Source of the DNA: Sinohyriopsis cumingii
Taxonomy: Eukaryota > Mollusca > Bivalvia > Unionida > Unionidae
NCBI GenBank assembly: GCA_028554795.2
Contig: CM068831.1
Span: 62,751,269 to 62,815,268, forward strand
DNA length: 64,000 bases
Direction: 5' to 3'
Part shown: positions 53,641 to 64,000 of the stretch, piece after piece
Layout: every line of letters begins with the position of its first letter
How positions within the stretch are numbered: the stretch's first letter is position 1
Notes under the pieces: model-generated
Told to the model about the DNA's origin: nothing
Seen by the model: the letters and a program-made list of their open reading frames with translations, nothing else
Database searches by the model: none
Program-made: the position numbers and the translations under genes

Positions 53641-54540
53641 TAATAGTATATACACTAATTTCACTTGCCCTATGACTTGAGATAATGCCCAGAATGTGGG
53701 TCATTTTAAATGGAAAATTCCAACAAACTGAAAACAATTTCACTTCAAGAACATTCTAAGTCTGTAAAAAAAGGTAAGCCTTTAACTCAAACTGAAGCAA
53801 ACATCTTTAAAAACAAAAGAGACCAAAGTCTGGAAGCCCAAACTCTATCCTCAATCATGCACAAAGGTCAAGCACACATGATTTATATAATATTGCTTTC
53901 ATTTACGTATCAGTCAATTATACACATGATACTAATATCAATTAAAAATTACAAAGGAAAATGTCTAATGAATGACACAAAATATACATGTGAAAGTGCC
54001 TCTGCAATTAGATTATCTTTTCCCTTGATTTGAATGATTACTGCAACATTAAACTTCACCTCAACAATCACAAATTTTTGTTTTTCATTTTGTTAATGAA
54101 TTTATGGGGGGGGGGGTTGTGGGTAAAAACTCTACTGTCAGGCACAGACAAAGGTCGAGCACACAAGATAAATTAAATATAATGCAATGTAATCGTGTAT
54201 AGACTGAAAAATTGCACATACTCCATTACAAAATTTATGAAAGTCAAACATATCTGTAATGTTAATCACATATTATTTTCACTCATATGATTTATTCACT
54301 GTTAAATATATCTGCCACTGCTGTAAACCTATGCTCTTTTTTTTTCAGTACTGATGTCTAGCATGATTACAGCATGATAGTGTATTGGTAGTACCGATCA
54401 ACAAAAAAGAAAAGATTAACTAAATAGGTACATGCGATAATTCTTGACCACAATGGCTGCAACCAGGGAACGGTACTTAAAGAAAACGAGTCTTCACATA
54501 TATCAAATATGAAACAATTGTATGACTGAGCTACAAGTGC
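53641..54540. other. non-coding DNA
   Basis: No gene recognised; a run of ten G at 54107-54116. Confidence 0.4.
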
Positions 54541-55491
54541 TGAAAAATATCTTTAACCGAAGCTATCCACACACTTAAACATTCTAGATATCCATTTTGG
54601 TGGTATAACATTAATTTACTCCTGAGAAAGAAATGACAGTGGTTGGAAGTATATTTCCATTTAGAGGTATTTCAAATACAAAATGATTAGATGACTGAGC
54701 TACACGCAGAGATGCTCCCAGGATTGCGGGGGGGGGGGGATTTCTCCCCTTGTCAAAAAAATAAGGAGGTAGTAGAAAAAATGGGGTGGGGTGGGGGAGG
54801 AAACAGACATAGTTCAATATTTACCTAATACTTAAATATCTGCCTCTCCTTCTTTCCTTCTCCACTCTGTTGTGGCACTATCAAAGTCAAAATCTTCAAA
54901 CAATGTCCCATGTAGTTAAATAAGTATCAATGTGTTTATTGTTTCTGAGTTCAATCTGTTCCACAAAATTACTCCTTTTTTTAAGAAATTTGGATAAGAA
55001 ACCAAACAGGACCTCTCCTGTTGTACTAACTTTTTCACTTCGAGGTTACCAAGAAACAACTTTTCCATAGGCAACAAGTTTATTCTTCATATTTGTTTGT
55101 ACTTTCATCAATCATTATTGTCACAAATTCACTTTCTTGAAGTTTATTTTATGTCAGCCTGTATAACCTCAATGCATACTTGTCCAAATTTTTCTCCAGA
55201 CCATCATGACTCATAGGTGGCATTGTAACCAACTCTGAGAATTGAAAGTGCATCACACCCATTTGCTCACTGCAATTTCAATAGAGAAGGGTACTCTGAA
55301 ATAGGAATGTTTTCAAAGACAGTAAAATACAATGTCCTCATCGCACACACAACTGTACTAGATTTTTCACTCTTTTTTAAAAAAACATTGGAGGCTGCAG
55401 CTTTCAAAGTTGGACTTCAGTACATTAGCCTTTAATGCCTGCACATGGTCATGTGACTCGGAGTATCATGTAAGAGCTGACATCCTAAAAC

Positions 55492-55830
55492 TCAAACAGC
55501 CAATTTCCATTGTAAAAGGGTTACTTTTCCCACAACTTTTGCAAATATCACAGAACATACCTCCTGTCTTGGAGTTGTGTTGTAACCATTTGTACTCCAA
55601 CAACCAAGAATTCTAAAACTTAGCTGCACATTTTGGTTTCTTTTTGGCAGTACATCCAACTCGGCATGATCTGACATTGCTGTTGAAATATTAGCCTCCA
55701 TTTCACAAGAAACTCTACTACTTTCTTCATTCTCCCACACATTTTCCACTTTCCCGCCACCACTGACTTGAAGTCCACTTTTCACATTCCTGCCACCACT
55801 AACCTGACGTTGAAAACAATCAGTGATTTA
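55492..55830 (-). CDS. unrecognised exon-like ORF
   Basis: Open minus-strand frame with a protein-like composition: FQRQVSGGRNVKSGLQVSGG, VENVWENEESSRVSCEMEAN, LDVLPKRNQNVQLSFRILGC, STNGYNTTPRQE, then a donor-like GAG/GTATGT. A direct repeat QVSGG lies near its start. Not recognised; it could be a host exon or a transposon relic. Confidence 0.3.
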
Positions 55831-55979
55831 TCTCCTGTCATAGCTGATTTCACTTTCCAGAAATGGACCAAAGTTCGTGCAAGCGCATATGGAAGGAAAT
55901 GGAATCAATTGCAGAACCCCTCCTGGACATGTGTTTCAGTTATAAACAATCAGCAGAATTTCTAAAAGTATCCTTTTGT

Positions 55980-56150
55980 ATTAAAGTACAACAGCAGACT
56001 TTGGAATGGAAGAGGTATGGTCATAAAAAACGCATATACCCAATTATAACAGGAGTGCTGGCAGCTCTTTTGACTATTCAAGCTGTGTTATTTTATTAGT
56101 TTATGTTAGATTCTTATTTGTCAATTTATAATCAAAGAAATAAAATTTTG
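55980..56150 (+). pseudogene. transmembrane exon-like copy with stop and poly(A) signal
   Basis: Plus-strand GHKKRIYPIITGVLAALLTI, QAVLFY, stop at 56097, then AAATAAAA about 45 bp on. The segment is a close relative of the exon at 60088-60192 on the other strand (YPIITGLLVALLTIQAVLL). Here the donor site is replaced by a stop, making it look like a terminal exon or a relic. Confidence 0.45.
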
Positions 56151-56639
56151 TATAATGCTGCGCAGAGTTAATTTTTATATGTGTGACTTTCAACTAATCT
56201 GTGGGAGTTCTTGTGTATCACCAGTTTCCAAGTGCGCAAATTCAAACAAATTTTGTGTGAATCACATAAATGCTCACCCTGGGAGCATTTCTGTACATAA
56301 GCTGAAAAACTTTAACCAAAGCTATCCACACACACACATACACATCAAATGCTAGATGCATCTCTTATGGTAAAAAAATTAATTCACTCCTGCAGAAGAA
56401 GCTACAATGGATGGAAGTATATTTCCTTTTAAAGGCAAGGTTCCTTTCAAGCAATATAAACTGGTCAAACATTCAATGTGGGGCATACAATTTAACTGGA
56501 AAGGTTGTAGAAGATTGCTACTAGAGCTGGTCTTGAGAATAGGGTTGACGTTTGCATTCTTCCCCACATCCCCCAAGTTATTTCTACAAGTTTGGAACAA
56601 GAGTACCATAAACTGTACATAATAGGCCTATCCAATGAG

Positions 56640-56790
56640 TGATAACTTTATAATTTTGTCTCAAACCATACTTCTTCTTTCTGGGCTTGAGCTTTGATCC
56701 TTTAACCCAAAATCTCTTCCTTACACTAAATGCATGCTATCCACAATGTCTGGTACAGATCTGTGATGTACAACTAATATTACTTCAGGG
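56640..56790. repeat. single unit of the 58.2-59.0 kb repeat family
   Basis: CTTTGATCCTTTAACCCAAA and TCTTCCTTACACTAAATGCA parallel the units downstream. Confidence 0.45.
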
Positions 56791-57599
56791 TTCATATAGA
56801 ATTCTGAATAATAAATTCAAAAACTTTTCCCAAACTTTCAAAGATCACAAACACAGATTTCCAAGACCAATTTTCGCCAACTCTTTGCATACAAGTTATG
56901 TTATATGAGAAAACAATGAATGCAAAATGCGATATTGTTTAATGATGAAATTCAAACTATATTAAACCAAGGAACATTATTATGTAGAACAAAATTTTCA
57001 AAAATGTTTTATTTCCCTCAAACGTGTTGAATAAACTGACAGTATACCTAAATTTAAATTGGCTCTCTTTTCAATTTGCCATGTCTCCCAAATCATCAAA
57101 TTAAACAATATCTTATTTTATACCGGAGGAGTTATGAGTTATCGTTATTTTGCCACAAACTGTCAATAGCTTATACTTCTGCATCTTTGTTCCACTAAAT
57201 TAAAAGTGTGTAGTTATTGTGTACTAATTTGCATCTTTGGCATGACTTGTAAGGGCTCCTACTCTCATTGAAGCCAAGTTGATCATCTGTTTACACAATG
57301 TACAAAACGTCATTTGTTTACATCTTTTATCCTTTTTCAGCCATTCCTTGTATTCCTCTTTTTCAAGCTAGATATCATTGAAAGAGCAAAGACCTGGCAT
57401 TTTTAAACACGAGGTGAAACAAAACTGAAGACGTAAATCAACTGGACAAATTTTGAATCCTCGAGCATGTTACTTTTGCGAACTTCAACATAGAGCGAGT
57501 GCTTGTTCAATGTAACCAAAATTCAAATGGCTGAACAGTCTTGTAAAAAAATAATAATCATAAATTAGTGTAATATTCTGATTGGCCAAAGCTGATGGA

Positions 57600-58100
57600 C
57601 TTGTCCAATCAAATTGAACGATTCATCAAAAGAAAGAAGCCAGGAAAACGACTACATCCGAATCCAATGACCTTAGGCAATTTTATTTGTGATAATAATA
57701 ATAATAATGATGAGAACTAATTTTGTATAGCGCCTTATCTTTAGAAGCTCTAAGTGCTTTACAACATTAGATAACACCTAAAAACATATATAATGACATA
57801 ATTACGAAAAACACCACGAGATTAGAAGACAAAAAACGTGCTGAAAATAGTTATGATGCCGACTTCCTTTGATGAGGGTGTGTTGTTTTTACTGCAGATT
57901 GTAGCCGTCTTGCTTTGATGAAGAGTGCGTGTGTCATTGAAGTCACTGCCAAGACCAACTCTGGATGGCCAAACAAATGCTCGTTTGCTATTGAGGTGGC
58001 AATGAAACTGAACAGGTCATCAGAAGAAAGAAACCAGGAAAACTTCACTACATCTGAATCTAACAACCTTGGACAATTTTATTTGTGATTATGAAAATGA
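57600..58100. repeat. ~100-bp direct duplication flanking a (TAA)n-headed repeat
   Basis: CCAGGAAAAC(G/T)...CACAATTTTATTTGTGAT-type sequence occurs at 57620-57692 and 58030-58092; the interval contains (ATA)n and TATAGCGCCTTATCTTTAGA, a phrase common in dispersed repeats of marine invertebrates. Confidence 0.5.
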
Positions 58101-58249
58101 AAATAAAATGTTTGGGTTTATTTCAATTTTCCAAGACTTTCAAAGACTTCAGGGTAGTCAGCTTGATTTTCCCAAACTTTCAAGACCTTGAAAATGCTAC
58201 CTCATTTTTCCCAAACTCGGAAAGGTCTTTAAAGACCGTATGAACCCTT

Positions 58250-58990
58250 TACTGGGTAAAAACCATTTTTCTTCCTTCAGTCAGTGACCTTGACCTTTGA
58301 CCACAAAATTAGCTGGCTTCTTCCTTACCAGAAGTGCATGCCATCTACAAAGTCATGAGAAGGTATGTTATGGATTTGTGCATAAATCATTTTTATTCTT
58401 TCCATCTCAGCAACCTTGACCTATTATCTTTTGACTCCTGTACAGAAACCATGTTTCCTCTTTTAGTTATTGACCTTGACCTTTGAACTTTTGGGCCAAC
58501 AATTGATAAGAATTATTCCTAAGTGTAAATGCCACCTATCAACAAAGTTTGGTTACTGCAGAATAAGATGAACTAGAGTTATTGTGCAGAAACCATATTT
58601 CTTTGTTCGGTCAGAGTGACCTGACCTTTCAACTTTTGGGTCCAAAATCTATAGGGATTATTCCTTAGCCCAGGTGCAACTAATCCACCAAGTTTAACCA
58701 TAAATGATGGAGAATGTAAGTTTTGTCCAGAAACCACATTTCTTCATCAGTCAGTAACTATGACCTTCAACTTTTTGACCCAAAAATATATTAGCTTCTT
58801 TCTTACCCAAATTGCAATCAACAGTATAACTGTAGATGGTTGAGGACTATATTTTGTAGTAAGATTTTATCTTCTTTCAGTCACAATGACCATTACCTTC
58901 ATTCTTTTTCACCTTGAAAATGACTAGGTGTCTTCCTTGTCATAAGTGCAGTCTATCCATAAAGTTTGGTAACCATAAATGATGGAGAAC
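58250..58990. repeat. diverged tandem repeat, ~130-150-bp unit
   Basis: Units contain AGTGACCTTGACCTTTGA(C/A), TTCTTCCTTACC and AAGTTTGGTAACCATAAATG, seen near 58280, 58460, 58610, 58750 and 58880. Non-coding. Confidence 0.7.
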
Positions 58991-60087
58991 TTTACTTATG
59001 TAAATTATGATACGCCAGTTTGTGGACACTATGTCACAACAGAACAGGTCAACCAAAATGCTTTTTCACTAGTCTCCTCCTGGAGTATGTGACACAGATG
59101 GCTTGCATTTCCATCGAAATGTGTGTTTTTGGTTGTGATTTGGAAAGACAGAAAAATACCATCCATGATAACAGTGCAGAGATTGTCTAATGGAGAGTAA
59201 TGAACACATGCTTTTGAAAAAAGGGAGTTCAACTGTTCAAAATCTATTGCTGATCCCTATAAGTTTATGGGAGTTGTTGATTGACTTGACAAATATACTT
59301 CTTGATATTCACTTAGTTACAAACATGTTCCAACTATTAGAAATAATATGGATTCATTTATTTTCACGAATACTAATTTCTTGACTTAGCAAACATATAA
59401 ATTTCTGTGTGCACTTGAAAGAATGGGGTGCTACTGATAAACAGAAGGTACATTTGTTTGGTCTTGAATTCATTCTCTGGATTGAGAGACTGATATCCAC
59501 AAAAATTGGTACCCAATGAAAATAACAAAATTCACATACTAAATATTATGTCAATCTGTAATACACCTGGGCATAAATGCACAATTTACAGAGACAGAGA
59601 ATGAATGTTTTAAAAGGAAGTTTTCATTAATATCTGTGTCAGTTAAAGTACCACCATGCATTATTTTCAACAAATAACAGTAATTAGCTCATCTACAATG
59701 CTGTTTTGCATTTCTGTCTAGATTAACCCACTTATACATCTGAATCACCAGTCATGTGACTGTGTGACAAATTCTCATTAAATCCTATACTAAATTACAA
59801 GGAATTAATATAGATCAAGAGTGGAAAACTTGTTCTTTAATAGTGAAGAATCTCCCTCGTTTATCATAGTAAGAGGACTGTTCAATGAAGTGTAACTTTC
59901 CTAGGATTAAAAATGTTAAACTTACAAAGCTATGGTACCAGAAGGCTTTTTTAAGTGTGGTGCAAAGTGGTCAAGTGGCTTTTGAAATGGAGATGGACCT
60001 TTAAAACATAACTGACACAGAACTCTACTGGCTGAAATGCAACCTGGTGGCAGAACAAAAAAATATATGAAAAAAAATATTACTTAC

Positions 60088-60192
60088 TGCATAATAACAC
60101 AGCCTGAATTGTCAAAAGAGCTACCAGCAGTCCTGTTATAATTGGGTACACGAGTTTAATCTCCTTGCTGTCTGAATCCAAATGATTGCTAT
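60088..60192 (-). CDS. host exon encoding a transmembrane helix
   Basis: 105-bp exon on the minus strand: acceptor TTTGTTATTTGTTACAG, donor GTAAGTA. Reading phase gives SNHLDSDSKEIKLVYPIITG and LLVALLTIQAVLLC, a short acidic juxtamembrane stretch and a single hydrophobic helix with no stop. Typical of one exon of a single-pass membrane protein. The gene is not identified, and neighbouring exons were not found. Confidence 0.55.
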
Positions 60193-61507
60193 CTGTAACA
60201 AATAACAAAAAAAGTAAATTATATGCCCAGAGAGGAGTTGTCAATCTATCAAAAGGTATAACACCAAGACTCCATCTATGGCCAATACCCAAGGGCATGA
60301 ATGGTACAGGAAGAAAAGGGCAAACCATTCAAACAGTATCATATTTCTTTGCAATCCAATGCCCCTCTCCAAGGATATAATTCAAGAGCAGAAGCAGTAC
60401 AAGATACTGTAGTACAAGATAATATATTAGCATGTAATGATGTCTAAATGTCAATACAAATTCAAAATACCCACTGAACAGGCTTTTTAAATCATAATAC
60501 CAACCATCATCATAACATATTTTAGTTCTGCATTCCATGGCCCACCCAAGTGCCTAACCCCACAGTAACAGTAATATATTGTGAAATGAAAAGTACATAT
60601 TGAATAATATTTCAGCCACATTGTGAACTGATTGAGGCCTTCTTTAAAACAGAAAAATACCAGACCCAAGTGAGCACAAGATCAGCCACAATGCTGACAT
60701 ATGACAAACAGCCACATGTACGAGCAGATGACCAAAAATATAAGTAGATGTAGTAAACTGTCAAAATTTCTTTCAAATGTCTGGACCTATTGTTGCAGCA
60801 TCAGGGTTTTGAATTAAATGTCTTGCAGACAGGATTTGTCTAAATGGTAGATATAGACACATATCACACAGGGACTAAATATAAATTATCAGTTTGATAC
60901 ACCTGCAGACACTAATTCAACTGTTGCATTGTATAATAGCATGGCAGTCTTATGTATAGTGTTACAGAAACTAACTTGGTTTATCTAGAGTATAGAAAAC
61001 AAAGTGTCTGTAAAGGACTATATTAAATAAGGGCCATTTTCTGCGCCCTCTACAAATGTCCTTATAAGGATGTAGATTGCACATATGAGAGGGTTAACAT
61101 TTATTTCTGACATCAGTTTTGTGTTCACGTGCCTGTTGCCATAGTTACTAGTAATAGAAACACTATAAAACAATACAGGAAAAGTAGTAATCTATTTCAT
61201 TATTTATCATATATTTTATATCTAACTTATATGTCAACTGAAAATTGTGCCTAAATTACAATAAAAAAAGGTACTTAACCATAAAATGAATAAAAAATGA
61301 AATATTGTTTAACATTATTGAAAAATGTTTAATATTAGTGAATCATTTAAATTTATTGTTCAATATTAGTGAATGATATTACTGTATAGGAGGCATTAAC
61401 AGAGGGAAATAAGTTCGCTTTGCCGAATATATTGGCTTGTTACCTTCACTGGAAATGACAAGTGTTCTTTATGTATTTATATCCTTATACTTACATGACA
61501 GTATAAG

Positions 61508-61543
<36 letters not shown>

Positions 61544-63999
61544 CAATCTCTATAAGAAAGAAAGATATAAAAAAAACAACTTCCATACCCCTTGATGTAG
61601 CCTCTAGTCAAACTGTAACCTGTTTATAAACTATATATGTTTACATGATAATGTGAATGCCAAGCAATATTTAATATCCCTTACTTCTGTGAAATATGAA
61701 TAGTAAAGGTGAAACGGACAAAAAAAATCATGTATTGTTTTGTTTTACCAGCCAAATTGATAAAGGTGCAAGCACACTGCTCATTAATATGCCAAAGTGC
61801 AATAGTCGATTTCAAATTCTAAACTATATATATTAGTCGGCTTTCATAATTACTCCGCCTAGTACATATCTAAGTATAGTTAAAGTAACTGCAAAAAAAT
61901 AATAGTTTCAAATATATATTACCAGCATACTTTCCACAATACTGATTTTCTATGAGTTTCAAATAAAATTATAAAAATAAATCTATCCTGGACAGAATTG
62001 GCAACAGTATTATTCCCAACATCATTCTTCTTTAAAGACAGAATTTGGACATTAAAAAGAAAAAAAACACACTACTGGTTTAACACTTTTAAAGTACTTA
62101 TGAAAAATATGAAAAATGTTTTAGAAGTAATAACACACATAATACAATCACAACATTAAATTTCCCCGTTCAACTCTTTCTCAGATGATGATATGCATAC
62201 ATGGATTAACAAATATAAATATAGTTCTTCAAAGTTCATCTTTGCATTGTGTTCGTTTGCACTTCATACATTCACCATAGCTGCCATCAACATCAACCCC
62301 CTACCTCTCTCTCTCTCTCTCTCTCTCTCTCGACCAAGCTACTTTTTCGTAAGAGTTTTCTAGTCATTACTTTGTTTATACCCCTCATTAAAAACATGTA
62401 TCTCTATAATTATGTTTTATCTGCCATTTAGCGGAATCCCAGCTGCAACACAAATGGTTTAATGTGAAATCTGCTTGCTGCAACAGTGGGTCATAACAAT
62501 ATGATTGTTGTATAACCTAACTTGTGGTAATACCAGATTCACTGGCGACAAGCGGGTATCTATATAAACCTCTCATTGACAAGACAAAGTGATCAGTTGA
62601 ACAAATGTATCAACATAACAATTCCCTCTGATGAGTTACAATAGTAAAGAAACCGGTTAGGGACTGAAGATAAAAACACCACCCCAGCAGATGGGAGGGA
62701 ATACCTGCAAATCTATTCATTTATAGGAAAAATAACTAGCTAAACATTATTTTAATATAACTACTTTACTGTACATAGTACTCAATTCTTATATTGTAAA
62801 TTACTATTTAAATTTCATGAATACTATACTCATTGCTATTACCCTTGCTGTGGGAAATTTTCTCAGCAAAATTAAAATTGAATGCAAAGCAAGTGATAAG
62901 AGACTGAAAATGAAATCCAGACTGGATGTAAACAAAATGAAGAAAAAAATGCAAACAAATTAATTAATGAATTTTGCAAGAAATGGATGCACAAATACAA
63001 TATGCAATACATAAAAGGTAGATCGAAGATAAATAAATGTAAATGGAAAGAAAACTGAATGCATTTCATGGAAAAATTAAAATATTTTTTTTCTGGCTGT
63101 CAATAAATGTTCAGTCAAAAGCCCTTTTGCATGATAATCCAAGATAATATTTTCCTTACAATGACAATTTTTTGCCCCTTACAAGCCATGACATTCTTCT
63201 GAATAAAAACAGCTACTACTTATGTCATTGCATAATCACCTGTGACTACATTTTGTGCACTATTTATTTGAAAAAAACAAAATCATATTTGCTATTTAAA
63301 AATAAATTTTTACATTTACTGCAGTTATATTTGATCACAAATTCAATGCCATACACCGCTCCCTTGAGACCTCGTGCAAAACAGGGTCCTCCCAAAAAAG
63401 GGTGCGACTTAACAAGTGACCTCCAAAAAATAAGTGATCCATCCCTACAGAACATTGAGCAAACCATGTGAAAGGTGTGGGGTCAGGTAAAAATGTAATC
63501 TTTTACAGCTGGTAATGTTTTATAATTGTGTTGAGAACACTTGTCAATAAAGTGCTTTTTCTAATGAAGTTGTTTGTTATTCTATACAAATTACATTTAT
63601 TTTCAAGATGCCCAACATCTGAATGATCATTCAAAAATTTTCAGCTAGTTTGAAACAACATTCATGTGTATGCGAGAACATTTGTGTATTATGTCATTGC
63701 TTTTTGTTGTTGTTGATTAATCTGGTTTCCTGGTTCATTAATGGCTACAAAGTGCAAAGCAGGGAAACTATTTCACTTGGTGGCCTTGCTATATTTGATC
63801 ACATTTATGAATGAATACGTTAATTTAAGGTAGTTTAATTATATTATGTACACAATAATATTTATAACTGTGTTCAAATGATCAACTGGAGTTCAACTGA
63901 TTTATGACCAGGGTTGCCAGATCTTATGCATGTAGGATTTGCATGCCTTTTAACTCTTCTTTTATTCAACCTCCTTTATTTGATACAAAAGATGCAATT
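60193..63999. other. mostly non-coding, intron-like DNA
   Basis: (CA)n at 61509-61541 and (CT)n at 62306-62331. A 99-codon plus-strand frame ending PKKGCDLTSDLQKISDPSLQ at 63471 reads protein-like but is unsupported. Nothing else recognised. Confidence 0.4.
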
Positions 64000-64000
64000 A

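Larger units (their letters stand above)
54541..56450 (+). repeat. duplicated segment (two copies ~1.75 kb apart)
   Basis: CTTTAACC(G/A)AAGCTATCCACACAC and, ~85 bp on, GGAAGTATATTTCC(A/T)TTTA(G/A)AGG occur at about 54552-54668 and again at 56308-56440 in the same orientation. The shared core could be a short exon (GSIFPF in one frame). Confidence 0.5.

Overview
The window is AT-rich animal DNA with no continuous host gene. (TA)n and (CA)n microsatellites, tRNA-derived SINEs with internal A and B boxes, LINE pieces and diverged tandem repeats suggest a marine invertebrate, most likely a mollusc; the species is inferred, not demonstrated. Nearly all recognisable coding capacity in the first 38 kb comes from endogenous virus-like elements of the Polinton/adintovirus kind, all decayed by stops and frameshifts.

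Family 1 is present twice on the minus strand. Element A (1-4236) runs off the window edge. Element B (7405-16000) has both ends, with ~95-bp terminal inverted repeats and a 5-bp target duplication (AGTGC), and sits inside the reverse-transcriptase ORF of an L1/Tx1-like LINE. Reading leftward from the right end, the order is: coiled-coil protein, small GGKR protein, basic core protein, double-jelly-roll-type capsid protein, hydrophobic core protein ending in a GLRLPG motif, adenain-like protease, fibre protein, two-segment membrane protein, and penton-like minor capsid protein (cut off). Near the left end are a plus-strand zinc-ribbon remnant and an HNH endonuclease. No polymerase, integrase or packaging ATPase is visible in B.

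Family 2 is a larger Polinton (about 18.5-37.1 kb, edges not found). Genes on the minus strand: PolB (33.5-36.6 kb, split by a SINE with a 13-bp target duplication), a BIR/IAP-like gene, small ORFs with LxCxE motifs, an FtsK/HerA-type packaging ATPase, a Lys-rich protein, a small hydrophobic-tailed protein, a chromodomain integrase, a two-segment membrane protein, a penton-type capsid protein, a pVI/pX-like core protein, the major capsid protein, a small conserved gene and the protease. The capsid-protease segment carries a ~1.4-kb tandem duplication that made a protease/capsid chimera. Three unrecognised genes at the left end share an upstream motif, and each is followed by a stem-loop and purine element closely matching the 3' processing signal of replication-dependent histone mRNAs; a fourth copy lies at 37.4 kb. 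Together with LxCxE (Rb-binding type) and BIR (anti-apoptotic type) genes, this suggests an element whose expression was tuned to S phase.

From 37.7 to 64 kb the DNA is mainly non-coding: SINEs, LINE fragments (RT at 51.6-53.2 kb and 46.9-48 kb), a second copy of the repeat that hosts element A (41.5-42.1 kb), tandem repeats, and a few exon-like pieces, the best a transmembrane exon at 60088-60192 with canonical splice sites and an inverted relative at 56 kb.
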